Origin: Varunaivibrio sulfuroxidans
GTDB lineage: Bacteria > Pseudomonadota > Alphaproteobacteria > Rhodospirillales > Magnetovibrionaceae
Length of the DNA stretch: 64,000 nt
Reading direction: 5' to 3'
NCBI RefSeq assembly: GCF_029318635.1
Contig: NZ_CP119676.1
Location: forward strand, 1,425,001 to 1,489,000
In this document: positions 18,614 to 27,340 of the stretch, piece after piece
Layout: each line of letters begins with the position of its first letter
Numbering within the stretch: position 1 is the first letter of the stretch
Program-made: the position numbers and the translations under genes
Notes under the pieces: model-generated
The model's input: the letters and a program-made list of their open reading frames with translations, nothing else
The model's database searches: none
What the model was told of the DNA's origin: nothing

Positions 18614-19822
18614 TTAACCGTACGCCGGGGCGAACGCCGCGGCGGGATCCGTAATCGGGCCGTCGCCGCCCCAATAGGGCGATAATTGGCGCAGCTTGGC
18701 GATGATCGGCGGGACCTCGGCGATTACCCGCTCGATCTCGTCCGCCGTATTGTGGCGCGATAGGGAAAAGCGCACCGTGCCGTGGGCGGCGGTGAACGGA
18801 ATGTCCATCGCCCGCATGACGTGAGAGGGCTCCAACGAACCCGAGGTACAGGCCGAACCGCTCGACGCGGCGATGCCCTGCTTATTGAGGAGCATCAAGA
18901 TGGCTTCGCCCTCGACGTATTCGAAGGCGATATTCGACGTGTTGGGCAGCCGGTTGGATGGATCGCCGGTGACGAAACAATGCGGCACGGCGTCCAAGAT
19001 GGCCTCTTCCAGGCGGTCGCGCAGGACCCTGACCTGGGTGTTCTCGACCTCCAAGTTTTCCCGCGCCAGCCGCGCGGCGACGCCCAGCCCGACGATGGCG
19101 GGGGCGTTTTCGGTGCCCGCGCGCCGCCCCCGTTCCTGATGACCGCCCCGCAACAAGGGGCGAAAACGCGTTCCTCGGCGCACATACAACACCCCGATCC
19201 CCTTGGGCGCGTGCAGCTTGTGGCCGGACAGCGACAGCATGTCGATTTTGCTCGCGGCGAGGTTCAGCGGAACCTTGCCCACCGCCTGCACGGCGTCGGT
19301 GTGGAACATGACGCCCGCCTTGTGCGCCCGTTCGGCCATTTCCGCGACCGGAAACAGGGTGCCGGTTTCGTTGTTCGCCCACATCGCCGAGACGATCGCC
19401 ACCTTGTCCGTGAGTTTGCTTTGATAATCGTCCATGTCGAGACGGCCCAGGGCATCGACACTCAGGTAATGCACCGTGTAGCCGTCTTTTTCGAGGTATT
19501 CGCACAACGAGAGTATCGCCGGATGTTCGACCGTGGTGGTGACGATCTCGCGCCGTTCGGGCTGCGCCTTGAGAGCCGACAGGATCGCCGTCGAATCCGA
19601 TTCGGTGCCGCACGAGGTGAAAACAATCTCGCTGTCCAGCCGCGCCCCCAACAACGCCTGAATTTCCTTGCGCGCATTTTTGATCGCCATGGCCACATCG
19701 GTGGCGAAGGAATGGATCGACGACGGGTTGCCGAACTGTTCGGTGAAATAGGGCAACATCGCATCCACGACCTCGGGTTCGACCCGGGTGGTGGCGTTGT
19801 TGTCGAGATAAATCGTGTCCAT
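18614..19822 (-). CDS. nifS: Cysteine desulfurase NifS
   Basis: NifS is the PLP enzyme that releases sulfur from cysteine for Fe-S clusters on NifU. The 402-residue protein has YLDNNATTRVEPEV at the N-terminus, the PLP lysine Lys202 in SLSGHKLHAPKG, and the persulfide cysteine Cys325 in SSGSACTSGS. It lies 3 bp after nifU and is followed by a strong terminator. Confidence 0.96.
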   Translation of the reverse strand: MDTIYLDNNATTRVEPEVVDAMLPYFTEQFGNPSSIHSFATDVAMAIKNARKEIQALLGARLDSEIVFTSCGTESDSTAILSALKAQPERREIVTTTVEHPAILSLCEYLEKDGYTVHYLSVDALGRLDMDDYQSKLTDKVAIVSAMWANNETGTLFPVAEMAERAHKAGVMFHTDAVQAVGKVPLNLAASKIDMLSLSGHKLHAPKGIGVLYVRRGTRFRPLLRGGHQERGRRAGTENAPAIVGLGVAARLARENLEVENTQVRVLRDRLEEAILDAVPHCFVTGDPSNRLPNTSNIAFEYVEGEAILMLLNKQGIAASSGSACTSGSLEPSHVMRAMDIPFTAAHGTVRFSLSRHNTADEIERVIAEVPPIIAKLRQLSPYWGGDGPITDPAAAFAPAYG

Positions 19823-19825
19823 TTT

Positions 19826-20740
19826 CTATTCTCCCACCGGAACCGCGCCTTGTACCGGTATCAATTGCACGAATTCGCCCAGCGCCTCGATCATGTGCTG
19901 TTGCAGGCCGCCTAGCGTCATCGCCGCCATCTGGCAGCCGCTGCACGCCCCGCTCAATTTGATGAAAACCTGATTGCCGCGCACGTCGATCAGCTCGACG
20001 TCGCCGCCATCGGCCTGAAGCTGCGGGCGCGCCTTGGCGATCTCGTCCTCGATCCTGCGGATGCGCTGCAAGGTGGACAGGCCGCCCATCTCCGCCACCG
20101 TCTCCGCCACCGTCTCGCCGGCTTCCTCGGGGGGCGTTCGGGCGGGCGCCATGGGGTCGAAAGCCTCGCCCCGTTCGGCCAGCACACGGGTCAAGATTTC
20201 CTCGATTTTCTCATGACACGACGAACAACTGCCGCCCGCCTTGGTGTAATTGGTGACGTCTTCCACCGTGCTTAACGTGTTGGCGCGAATGGTATTTTCG
20301 ATCATCGGCTCGTCCACGGCGAAACACTTACACACCAGCGCGCCTTCCTCGTGGTCATCGACCCATTCCTCGCCCCGGTAATTGGCGACGGCGGCCTGCA
20401 GCGCCTCGCGCCCCATCACCGAGCAGTGCATTTTTTCCGGCGGCAGACCGTCCAAATAATCGGCGATGTCCTGGTTGGTCACGCCCAGGGCCTGATCCAG
20501 GGTCATGCCTTTGATGATCTCGGTCAACGCCGACGACGAGGCGATCGCCGAGCCGCAGCCGAAGGTCTGAAAAGACGCCTCGATGATGGTCTCGCTTCCC
20601 GGTTCGACCCGCAGCATCAAACGCAGGGCGTCGCCGCACGAGATCGAACCGACGTCGCCGATCCCATTGGCCTCGGTAATGACCCCGGCGTTGCGGGGAT
20701 TGTAAAAATGATCTTTGACGGTTTCCGAATAATCCCACAT
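19826..20740 (-). CDS. nifU: Fe-S cluster scaffold NifU
   Basis: NifU is the three-domain scaffold for nitrogenase Fe-S clusters. The 304-residue protein has an IscU-like domain with Cys35, Cys62 and Cys106, a central [2Fe-2S] domain with Cys137, Cys139, Cys172 and Cys175, and a C-terminal Nfu domain with the CSGC pair. A 30-residue Pro/Glu/Ala-rich linker joins the last two. It lies between iscA and nifS. Confidence 0.96.
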   Translation of the reverse strand: MWDYSETVKDHFYNPRNAGVITEANGIGDVGSISCGDALRLMLRVEPGSETIIEASFQTFGCGSAIASSSALTEIIKGMTLDQALGVTNQDIADYLDGLPPEKMHCSVMGREALQAAVANYRGEEWVDDHEEGALVCKCFAVDEPMIENTIRANTLSTVEDVTNYTKAGGSCSSCHEKIEEILTRVLAERGEAFDPMAPARTPPEEAGETVAETVAEMGGLSTLQRIRRIEDEIAKARPQLQADGGDVELIDVRGNQVFIKLSGACSGCQMAAMTLGGLQQHMIEALGEFVQLIPVQGAVPVGE

Positions 20741-20775
20741 GGCGCGATCCTCGTCTTTAATTCATGTTTCGGACG

Positions 20776-21099
20776 TTAGGCGGTGAACGACTTGCCGCAG
20801 CCGCAGCCGGACTTGGCGTTGGGATTCTCAAAAACGAAGCCGCTGCCTTCCAGGCTGTCTTGAAAATCCACCGTGACCCCCACAAGAAGCGGCGCGCTTT
20901 GGGGATCGACGAAAACGCGGGCGTCGCCGCATTCGACGACGGTATCCTCCGCCGCGGCCGCGCCCTCCAGTTTCATGGCGTATTGAAACCCCGAACAACC
21001 GCCGCCGGTGACCGCGATGCGCAGCCCCGTGACCGGCGTTTTCGACGTTGAGATAAAACGGGCGACGGCGCGCCGGGCATCTTCGGTAAGGTTAAGCAT
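20776..21099 (-). CDS. IscA-type Fe-S assembly protein (IscA-nif)
   Basis: The 107-residue A-type carrier has the three cluster cysteines Cys35 (GGGCSGFQY), Cys99 and Cys101 (SGCGCGKSF). It is the first gene of the iscA-nifU-nifS unit and probably carries clusters from NifU to nitrogenase proteins. A sigma-54 promoter and NifA site lie directly upstream. Confidence 0.93.
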   Translation of the reverse strand: MLNLTEDARRAVARFISTSKTPVTGLRIAVTGGGCSGFQYAMKLEGAAAAEDTVVECGDARVFVDPQSAPLLVGVTVDFQDSLEGSGFVFENPNAKSGCGCGKSFTA

Positions 21100-21143
21100 G
21101 AAGACCTCTTCTCACTGTTCGGGACATCACCTGCCCCAGGCAG

Positions 21144-21159
21144 TGCAACGGCCATACCA
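21144..21159 (-). promoter_or_regulatory. Sigma-54 promoter of iscA-nifUS
   Basis: On the minus strand the sequence is TGGTATGGCCGTTGCA, matching TGGYAYR-N4-TTGCA. It lies 45 bp upstream of the iscA ATG. Confidence 0.88.
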
Positions 21160-21237
21160 GTCCATCGCCACCACGGAAAAACACCCTTAGAGATATGAAA
21201 AGAAATGATTTTATTTATCACTTTCCGATGCCGCCAT

Positions 21238-21253
21238 TGTCGCTTTTACGACA
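21238..21253. promoter_or_regulatory. NifA upstream activator site (iscA-nifUS)
   Basis: The sequence is TGT-CGCTTTTACG-ACA, 78 bp beyond the iscA -24 element and 20 bp past the apbE stop codon. It has the extended dyad TGTCG...CGACA. Confidence 0.85.
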
Positions 21254-21273
21254 ACGCCCCGCGCGGCGCGGCC

Positions 21274-22311
21274 TCATAGCGGCGCACTTTGAACAATGCG
21301 CGGGTGCAATCCCTTGGCGAAGCGCACGCGCGCCTTCATCGCCGGGTTGAGGTAAACCGTCCCGGTATCGTCCACCAGCATCACGTAATGCGCCCCCATG
21401 CGCCGGGCGATGCGGTACCAGCCTTTGGGGCCGGCGACGGTCAATGCCGTGGCGGTGGCGTCGGCCAGGGCACCGTCGTAGCCGATCACCGTCGTCGAGA
21501 CGATATGGCGCACCGGCATTCCGGTCCGCGGATTGATGATGTGACCGTAACGCACGCCCTTGGAATCGCGATAGCGCTCGTAATTGCCCGAGGTATAGAC
21601 ATCCTCGCCGGGTTTCAGATCGACGGTGGCGATCTCGCCCCACGCCTTGGGGTCGCGAATGGCGATGCGCCAGGGCCGCCCGCCGTACTGGCCGACGGTG
21701 TTTAAATCTCCTCCGGCGTTAACGATGGCGTTCTTGATACCGTAGGCGGCAAGGACCTTTTCCGCCCGGTCCATCGCCACCCCCTTGGCGAAACCGCCAA
21801 AATCCAATTGGACCGCAGGGTTGCGGCTGTGGACCCTATCGCCCTTGATAATAACGTCGTCCATCGTCGGGTGACGCGCCGCCAGGGCGCGAATGCGCGC
21901 CATCGGAGGCAATTTACCTTTGGGATTGACGTCGGCGTGAAACCCCCATGCCCCGACCAACGCCCCGATCGCCGGATTGAACAGGCCGTCGCTCATGGTG
22001 TAGTACCTCTTCGCCTGCACGATCAGCGGCAACACGAAAGGGCTGACCTTCTTGGTTTCCCCCTTGGCGAAGGCCTTGTTCAAATTGCTCAACTCGCCGG
22101 GCTTCCAGGCATGCCAATCCTTGTACATATGCTGGAATTCCTGGGAGAGCTGGGCGGTCGCGGCCTGGGCTTGGGCGCGGTCGGCGCCGCGCACGATGAT
22201 TTCGACCAAAGTACCGAACACGTAGAGCGTGCTTTTATATTCGTCATTCCCCCGAGGGGCGCACGACGCCAGGGCGGCGCACATGCACAAAATCATCCCG
22301 AGACGCCGCAT
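21274..22311 (-). CDS. apbE: FAD:protein FMN transferase ApbE (lipoprotein)
   Basis: ApbE covalently attaches FMN to threonine in RnfG and RnfD. The 345-residue protein has a lipoprotein signal with lipobox LASC (Cys17) and the family blocks VQLDFGGFAKGVAMDRA, NAIVNAGGDLNTVG and HIINPRTGMPV. It follows modC by 19 bp, so it lies in the molybdate-transport unit behind a sigma-54/NifA promoter. This fits a role in maturing the Rnf complex encoded at 47500-52947. Confidence 0.94.
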   Translation of the reverse strand: MRRLGMILCMCAALASCAPRGNDEYKSTLYVFGTLVEIIVRGADRAQAQAATAQLSQEFQHMYKDWHAWKPGELSNLNKAFAKGETKKVSPFVLPLIVQAKRYYTMSDGLFNPAIGALVGAWGFHADVNPKGKLPPMARIRALAARHPTMDDVIIKGDRVHSRNPAVQLDFGGFAKGVAMDRAEKVLAAYGIKNAIVNAGGDLNTVGQYGGRPWRIAIRDPKAWGEIATVDLKPGEDVYTSGNYERYRDSKGVRYGHIINPRTGMPVRHIVSTTVIGYDGALADATATALTVAGPKGWYRIARRMGAHYVMLVDDTGTVYLNPAMKARVRFAKGLHPRIVQSAPL

Positions 22312-22330
22312 TTCCTTTCTCCTTTATGCT

Positions 22331-23458
22331 TTATGCCGTTTTGCCGAGACGGGGCGTCTCGCACGTCGGGGACGCGGCGCCGGGGAGCACCCGCCCCTCG
22401 CCCATGAAACGCAAATGGCGGGGCGCGACCGACAGCCACACCCGGCTTCCCGGCGCGGGGGTCGGCACATCCGCCGGACGGTGCGCGACCAGCGTTCCAC
22501 CGCCGCCAACGGCCAGGGTCACCCGACGGATCAGGCCCTCCTCGGCGATCGCGCGCACCCGCGCCGCGATGCCCTGTCCCGATCGTGAATGCAGATGAAG
22601 ATGCTCCGGCTTGAAGCCGATCCACGCGGTATCCAGCGGTGGCTCGCCTTCCACCGCCAGCCCTCCCCATCGCCCGGCGATCCGATCGCCCGCCAGCACG
22701 CCGACTTCGAGCAGGTTCGGCCAACCCAGGACGCGGGCGACCTCGACCTCGCCGGGGGTATCGAAAACATCGTCCCGCCGTCCGGCGCGGACTAAGCGCC
22801 CCGCGACCATAACGCCAATCCAATCGGCAAGGGCGCGTACGTCGTCGATGTCGTGACTGACCATGAAAACGGGAATATCCATCGTCCCCAGGACATCCGC
22901 CAGGCGGGCGCGCAGGCGCCGACGCAGGTGCGCGTCGATTGCCGACAGGGGTTCGTCCAACAGCAACACGTCGGGGTTCGTCGCCAGCGCGCGCGCCAGG
23001 GCCGTGCGTTGGCGTTGGCCGCCGGAAAGCTCGCCGGGCAGGCGCGCCGCCAGCCCCTCCAGGTCGAGACGCGTGAGCCAGCGCGCGACGGCGGCGCGGC
23101 GCGAACGGCGCGCCACGCCGTAACCGATGTTGGCGGCGACCGTCATGTGCTCGAACAGGGCGTAATCTTGAAAGACGACCCCCGTCGCGCGCTTGCGCGC
23201 GGGCAGGAACACGCCCTTTTGGACATCGACCCAGGTCCGCCCGTTGACGACGAGACGCCCACCTTGCGGGCGTTCCAGACCGGCGATCAGACGCAGTAAG
23301 GTGGTCTTGCCGCCGCCCGAAGGGCCGATAATGGCGTGAACCCCGCGGGCGGGAAACGCGCCCGCCGCCTCAAGGGCGAAATCCGCGCGGCGAAAGCTGA
23401 GATCGAGGCTCAGGGCGTTCGACACGGAAGAGACGGTGCGATTCGAACCCGATGTCAT
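22331..23458 (-). CDS. modC: Molybdate ABC transporter ATPase ModC
   Basis: ModC powers molybdate import. The 375-residue protein has Walker [10 protein letters not shown], the signature [16 protein letters not shown], Walker B VLLLDEP, and a C-terminal TOBE-like molybdate domain (about 290-360). The open frame extends upstream, but the ATG at 23458 overlaps modB by 4 bp as expected. It forms a unit with modA, modB and apbE. Confidence 0.94.
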   Translation of the reverse strand: MTSGSNRTVSSVSNALSLDLSFRRADFALEAAGAFPARGVHAIIGPSGGGKTTLLRLIAGLERPQGGRLVVNGRTWVDVQKGVFLPARKRATGVVFQDYALFEHMTVAANIGYGVARRSRRAAVARWLTRLDLEGLAARLPGELSGGQRQRTALARALATNPDVLLLDEPLSAIDAHLRRRLRARLADVLGTMDIPVFMVSHDIDDVRALADWIGVMVAGRLVRAGRRDDVFDTPGEVEVARVLGWPNLLEVGVLAGDRIAGRWGGLAVEGEPPLDTAWIGFKPEHLHLHSRSGQGIAARVRAIAEEGLIRRVTLAVGGGGTLVAHRPADVPTPAPGSRVWLSVAPRHLRFMGEGRVLPGAASPTCETPRLGKTA

Positions 23459-24147
23459 GCCGGAACCCTCCGGGCGCGTTCGCCGCCGATCACGAAGGTC
23501 GCCATCAGCAGGGCGAAGGAAATCGCCACCAAGACCAGCGACAGTCCACCCGCCGCCTCGTAGTTCAACGTTTCGACGTGCTCGAAAATGGCGATAGAGA
23601 CCACCCGGGTCGCGCCGGGAATATTCCCCCCGACCATCAGGACGACGCCGAATTCGCCCAGGGTATGGGCGAAGCCCTGCACCGCGGCGACCAGGATGCC
23701 GCCGCGAATGCCCGGCACGACTATCAGCGCGAAGGTGCGCCACCACGGCGCGCCCAGGGTGCACGAGGCTTCGACCGAACGCCGGTCGAGCCGTTTAAAG
23801 GCCGCGATCAGGGGCTGCACGACGAAGGGAAGCGAATAAACGCAACTGGCGATAACCAGCCCGGCGAAGGTGAAGGTCAGGGTCGATCCCGTCAGGGCGC
23901 GCCAGACCCGCCCGAGCGCGCCTTCCGGCCCCATCACGACCAACAGGTAAAATCCCAGCACGGTGGGCGGCAGCACCATCGGCAAGGCGACCAAGGTTTC
24001 GATCACGACCTTGCCGCGCCAACGCGTCCATGCCAGCCACCACGCCAACGGTAAGGCGATCGCAAGCAAAACGCCGAGGGTCACGCCCGCCAGGCGAAAA
24101 CTGAGCCACAACGGGGCGAGATCGAGCGCGCCCGGCGGCGCGGTCAT
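23455..24147 (-). CDS. modB: Molybdate ABC transporter permease ModB
   Basis: The 230-residue inner-membrane permease has about five membrane segments and the EAA-type loop EASCTLGAPWWRTFALIVVPGIRGGI that docks the ATPase. LVALPMVLPPTVLGFYLL is typical of ModB. It overlaps modA and modC by 4 bp each. Confidence 0.94.
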   Translation of the reverse strand: MTAPPGALDLAPLWLSFRLAGVTLGVLLAIALPLAWWLAWTRWRGKVVIETLVALPMVLPPTVLGFYLLVVMGPEGALGRVWRALTGSTLTFTFAGLVIASCVYSLPFVVQPLIAAFKRLDRRSVEASCTLGAPWWRTFALIVVPGIRGGILVAAVQGFAHTLGEFGVVLMVGGNIPGATRVVSIAIFEHVETLNYEAAGGLSLVLVAISFALLMATFVIGGERARRVPA

Positions 24148-24887
24148 GGTTCTTCCCGCCCGTAGCCGTATTTCGCGATCACCGGGGCGGCGTCCGTCTT
24201 CAGATAGGCGAGGAACGCCCGCGCGTCCTTGTCCTCATGCAGTAAAATACCCTGCTGGCGGATGGGGGGATACATCTTGGGGGAAACCGTCCAAATCCGC
24301 CCGGGGAGTTTCACCCCGGCGACCTGGGACAGGGCGACAAAGCCCATCTCGGCGTTGCCCGACCATACGAACTGGAACGTCTGGGCGATATTTTCACCGC
24401 GCACCAAATGTTTTGGCGACAGCCCCAGGCTCTTGATCACCGCCATCGCCGCCGCGCCGTAAGGCGCGGTCTTGGGATTGGCGACAGCGAGGCGGAAATT
24501 GTTTCCCAGGCGGCCGCGCGCGCCCTGAAGCAACGCGGTGCGGGGGTCCTCGTTCATGCGCCCCCACAGCGCCAGCTTTCCCAAGGCGTAGGTAAAACGC
24601 GTCCCGGCGACGCCGCGACCGTCCTTTTCCAAACGCTTGGGTTCGCGGGCGTCGGCGGCGAGGAAAACGTCATAAGGCGCGCCATGGGCGATCTGGGCAT
24701 ATAGCGATCCGGTCGAACCGGAACTGATCTTCACCGCAATCCCGGTTTTCGCCTCGAACCCCTTGGCGATCGCCTTGAGGGGCGTGAGAAAATTGCTCGC
24801 CACCGCGACGCTCACGGCGGCCCGCGCGGGGGCGCCGGAAAAAGCCAACACAGTCAAGACGAGAAGGCCAACGCATAAATTTTTCAC
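24144..24887 (-). CDS. modA: Molybdate-binding protein ModA
   Basis: ModA is the periplasmic molybdate/tungstate receptor. The 247-residue protein has a signal peptide ending near ARA, then VAVASNFLTPLKAIAKGFEAKTG and SSGSTGSLYAQIAHGAPYDVFLAAD, which carry anion-binding residues. It is first in the unit and sits 36 bp downstream of a sigma-54 element. Molybdate uptake here is thus probably coupled to nitrogen fixation. Confidence 0.94.
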   Translation of the reverse strand: MKNLCVGLLVLTVLAFSGAPARAAVSVAVASNFLTPLKAIAKGFEAKTGIAVKISSGSTGSLYAQIAHGAPYDVFLAADAREPKRLEKDGRGVAGTRFTYALGKLALWGRMNEDPRTALLQGARGRLGNNFRLAVANPKTAPYGAAAMAVIKSLGLSPKHLVRGENIAQTFQFVWSGNAEMGFVALSQVAGVKLPGRIWTVSPKMYPPIRQQGILLHEDKDARAFLAYLKTDAAPVIAKYGYGREEP

Positions 24888-24923
24888 TTAATCCATCCTC
24901 CATTACACGCTCGGACGGATCGT

Positions 24924-24939
24924 AGCAAGAGCCGTACCA
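24924..24939 (-). promoter_or_regulatory. Sigma-54 promoter of modABC-apbE
   Basis: On the minus strand the sequence is TGGTACGGCTCTTGCT, a good -24/-12 match, located 37 bp before the modA ATG. A mod operon normally has a ModE operator; I see none. Confidence 0.85.
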
Positions 24940-24993
24940 GCACGCGCCAACGGTGCGGGTAACGGCCTTCATCGAAAGTGGCCGGGGGAGGAA

Positions 24994-25009
24994 TGTCGCA
25001 AACCCGACA
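24994..25009. promoter_or_regulatory. NifA upstream activator site (modA)
   Basis: The sequence is TGT-CGCAAACCCG-ACA, with extended dyad TGTCG...CGACA, 54 bp beyond the modA -24 element. It lies just after the preceding gene's stop codon. Confidence 0.85.
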
Positions 25010-25039
25010 ATGGACCGCCAACCCGGATCGCCCGCGCCC

Positions 25040-25468
25040 TCACCCCATGATGTGATCATAGACGTGACGCAGGACCTCCAGTTCGACCAGGGCCAGGGGG
25101 CGTGCTTCGGTGATCGAGATGAATGCGCCGCCGGCCTCGCGCGCCGCCTCGAAGGGAGGGTCAAGCATGGTGAATGCGCCTAAACGAATTTCCACGGCCC
25201 CTTCGGGCGTGTCCACCCACAGCACGAAATTCCGCGCCAGTTCCAGGCTTCCCGGCGCAAGCCCCAAATCGGCCCGAACCGCACCCAGCAGAACCGCCGG
25301 ATGGGTGCTCACCGCCCCGCCGCCTCCAGACGCGTTATCTCCACTTAGGATCGAGGATGGCGGCAGCGGGGTTGGCGCGCAGACGCTTTTCCCGGCGAAA
25401 CACAAAAAGCGCACCCGCGCGCTGCTCGCGTGTTTATGGAAGAGAACGATCCGCGACGCCGACGCCAT
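25040..25468 (-). CDS. Unknown protein of the nifENX operon
   Basis: The 142-residue soluble protein begins with SRIVLFHKHASSARVRFLCF and ends with RPLALVELEVLRHVYDHIMG. Other segments are LARNFVLWVDTPEGAVEIRLGAF and AFISITEARPL. Two cysteines are present but no cluster motif. I do not recognise the family. It is the last gene of the nifE-led unit, 7 bp after the [2Fe-2S] ferredoxin gene, so it is probably expressed only during nitrogen fixation. Confidence 0.7.
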   Translation of the reverse strand: MASASRIVLFHKHASSARVRFLCFAGKSVCAPTPLPPSSILSGDNASGGGGAVSTHPAVLLGAVRADLGLAPGSLELARNFVLWVDTPEGAVEIRLGAFTMLDPPFEAAREAGGAFISITEARPLALVELEVLRHVYDHIMG

Positions 25469-25475
25469 GAGGCGA

Positions 25476-25799
25476 CTACCAGACGTCGGCGGGCGCCTGC
25501 AGGCGGTCCACCACCTCGCCGCCGACGATATGTTTGTCGATAATTTCGCCGACGTCCTCGGCGCGCACTTTGGCGTACATCACCCCTTCGGGATAGACCA
25601 GCACGCTAGGACCGCTGAAACACGGCCCGATGCAGCCCGAGGAACTGACCTTATAGGTCCCCCACAGGTCGCGTTCCTGAAACGCGGCGAGAAAGGCGTC
25701 CATCACGTCCGCCGCGTTGACGCTGGCGCACGAGCCCCGAGGATGTCCTTCGGGGCGACTTTGCCCACAGACGAAAATATGGCGTTTGGGTCTCGGCAT
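25476..25799 (-). CDS. Thioredoxin-fold [2Fe-2S] ferredoxin
   Basis: The 107-residue protein has the cysteine pattern of thioredoxin-like [2Fe-2S] ferredoxins: HIFVCGQSRPEGHPRGSC near the N-terminus and SGCIGPCFSGPSVLVYPEGVMY in the middle. Related nif-linked ferredoxins occur in Azotobacter, where one binds nitrogenase under stress. Its place directly after fdxB suggests electron transfer or nitrogenase protection, but which of these is unknown. Confidence 0.88.
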   Translation of the reverse strand: MPRPKRHIFVCGQSRPEGHPRGSCASVNAADVMDAFLAAFQERDLWGTYKVSSSGCIGPCFSGPSVLVYPEGVMYAKVRAEDVGEIIDKHIVGGEVVDRLQAPADVW

Positions 25800-25827
25800 C
25801 GGCTTTACGTCTCCAATATATTTCTGT

Positions 25828-26142
25828 TCAGGCGGCCAGCGCTTCGTGCGTCAGGCATTTCTTCGGGCAAACCCGTGAACAGGCCGTGCACCCGATACAA
25901 TCGAGGGCGTTCGCCAGGGTCATCACCATCGAGGAATCATCGGAAAAATCATCATCGTCATCGTCGTCATCATAATCGTCGTCATCGTCGTTGGCGCTTT
26001 CGCGCTCGATTAGGTTGAAAACGTCGCGCGGACAGACCTTGTAGCAACGCCCGCATCCGATGCATTTGGTCTGCTCCAAAGTGGTAATAAATTCCGGCGT
26101 CCACGGCGCGCCGCCACGGGTTACGCCTGTGATGGCTGTCAT
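25828..26142 (-). CDS. fdxB: Nif-specific ferredoxin III (FdxB)
   Basis: The 104-residue 2[4Fe-4S]-type ferredoxin has the cluster motifs CIGCGRCYKVCP and CIGCTACSRVCP. Between them is an insertion with 15 aspartates in about 20 residues, an exaggerated form of the acidic loop seen in this family. The open frame extends upstream, but the ATG at 26142 follows AAGGAG and gives the family start MTAITGVTRGG. It is a likely electron donor for nitrogenase or cofactor assembly. Confidence 0.92.
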   Translation of the reverse strand: MTAITGVTRGGAPWTPEFITTLEQTKCIGCGRCYKVCPRDVFNLIERESANDDDDDYDDDDDDDDFSDDSSMVMTLANALDCIGCTACSRVCPKKCLTHEALAA

Positions 26143-26183
26143 CGTTTTGCTCTCCTTTCGCGTTTGGCGCGCGCCCGGCGCGG

Positions 26184-26393
26184 TCATCCCTTTTCGGCGG
26201 CGTCCAACGTGGCGCGCGCCTCGTCCCAGGCCTTGCAGGCGTCATAGGTTTCCTGCGCCAGGGCGGGCAGATCCCGATAAGCTCCCGGCAGACCGTCTTC
26301 GACCAGATCGTGCAGCGCCCCGGCCTTTTCCGAGGCGATGCGCTTAGCCTTGCGCATCGTTTTTTGCAGCGCCTTCAGTTCATCGTCGCGCAT
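26184..26393 (-). CDS. Small CCE_0567-like metalloprotein of nif clusters
   Basis: The 69-residue helical protein matches the short family found beside nifX and fdxB: KALQKTMRKAKRIASEKAGALHDLVEDGLP. I chose the ATG at 26393; a GTG four codons upstream (26405) is the alternative. Its role is unknown; a structurally characterised cyanobacterial relative binds metal. Confidence 0.82.
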   Translation of the reverse strand: MRDDELKALQKTMRKAKRIASEKAGALHDLVEDGLPGAYRDLPALAQETYDACKAWDEARATLDAAEKG

Positions 26394-26406
26394 CGTTTCC
26401 CCCACC

Positions 26407-26880
26407 CTACATGCCGGCGGCCTTGGGATGGGCGCCGATGATCTCTAGCGCCACCGCCAACAACTTGTCCGCTTCGTCCTTCAGCTTCGAGGCCGAGGGA
26501 AAACCGAAACGGTGGACGTCGCGCAGCGTTTTTTCCATCACCACCAGTTTGCCCACCGTGATCAAGGCGCGCCCGAAGCCCTCGTGAGTCAGGCTGACCA
26601 GAGGCACCGCCATTTGCCCGCATTCCTTTTCGATCAACGAAGCGATCGCGTTGTAAAACGCCTTGACCCGAGAAATCGTGACGTCGTCGGGATCGCCGAC
26701 CAGCGGAATTTCCCGTTTGCGTTCCTTGGTTAGGATGTAGGGGTCGAGCACTTTCGCCGCGCTCCAGGCGTCATAGGAGCCATAGGCGTCCAGGGCGCGC
26801 ACCTGGCGCTCCAGCTCGATCATGAAATCCGAGGTCAGGATAGGATCGTCGGTGGCAATCAACAACACGCTCTCGGTCAT
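26407..26880 (-). CDS. NifX-associated nitrogen fixation protein (DUF269)
   Basis: The 157-residue protein belongs to the family always found near nifX: DPILTSDFMIELERQVRALDAYGSYDAWS, then HEGFGRALITVGKLVVMEKTLRDVHRFGFPS. The molecular role is unknown, probably in FeMo-co assembly. It lies between the rseC-like gene and the CCE_0567-like gene in the nifE unit. Confidence 0.9.
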   Translation of the reverse strand: MTESVLLIATDDPILTSDFMIELERQVRALDAYGSYDAWSAAKVLDPYILTKERKREIPLVGDPDDVTISRVKAFYNAIASLIEKECGQMAVPLVSLTHEGFGRALITVGKLVVMEKTLRDVHRFGFPSASKLKDEADKLLAVALEIIGAHPKAAGM

Positions 26881-26893
26881 CTAACGGACTCCT

Positions 26894-27340
26894 TCAAATG
26901 CTGCCCTTACGGGCGAGAATTTCGGGCTTGGCGTAAGCGCCGCGCCGACGCATCCACACTCTGGCGAGGACAAGCGCCACGGTCAGCCCAACAATGGCGG
27001 CCAGTATCTGATTCGGGGACGACGCACCGACATTCGCCGCGACGGCCGCGCTTAGGACCATCATCAAGATGGGAAACAGGTACGCGACCAACGCCAGAAG
27101 AAGGACGCGCCCCGCGCCGACGCCGAGCACCACCGTCTCCCCGGGATGCAGGCCGATCGGATCGTCCAGCGTCATCTCCAACGGCTGGGCGGAGGGCAGC
27201 GCCGAGGCGATGGTGCTCGCCCCGCAACTGGCGTCGGAACACCCCCCGCATCCCGAGCGGCGTTCGCCGCGCACGCGCACCTGCCCATCCCGGACGGCGA
27301 CGATGCGGGCGCGGGCTTCGATCTGGTGCGAATCATTCAT
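26894..27340 (-). CDS. RseC/MucC-family membrane protein in the nifENX unit
   Basis: The 148-residue protein has the RseC pattern: an N-terminal domain with a cysteine cluster (SGCGGCSDASCGAS), then two membrane helices (about 80-100 and 108-127). RseC proteins accompany Rsx/Rnf-type complexes. Here the gene is separated from rnf and sits between nifX and the NifX-associated gene, so it is expected to be co-induced with both. The ATG at 27340 overlaps nifX by 8 bp and follows GGAGAC. A partner role for Rnf is inferred. Confidence 0.82.
   Translation of the reverse strand: MNDSHQIEARARIVAVRDGQVRVRGERRSGCGGCSDASCGASTIASALPSAQPLEMTLDDPIGLHPGETVVLGVGAGRVLLLALVAYLFPILMMVLSAAVAANVGASSPNQILAAIVGLTVALVLARVWMRRRGAYAKPEILARKGSI

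Noticed and set aside
18782..19915. 377-codon plus-strand open frame over nifS
   Set aside because: It is an antisense shadow; nifS on the other strand is fully supported by PLP and cysteine motifs.
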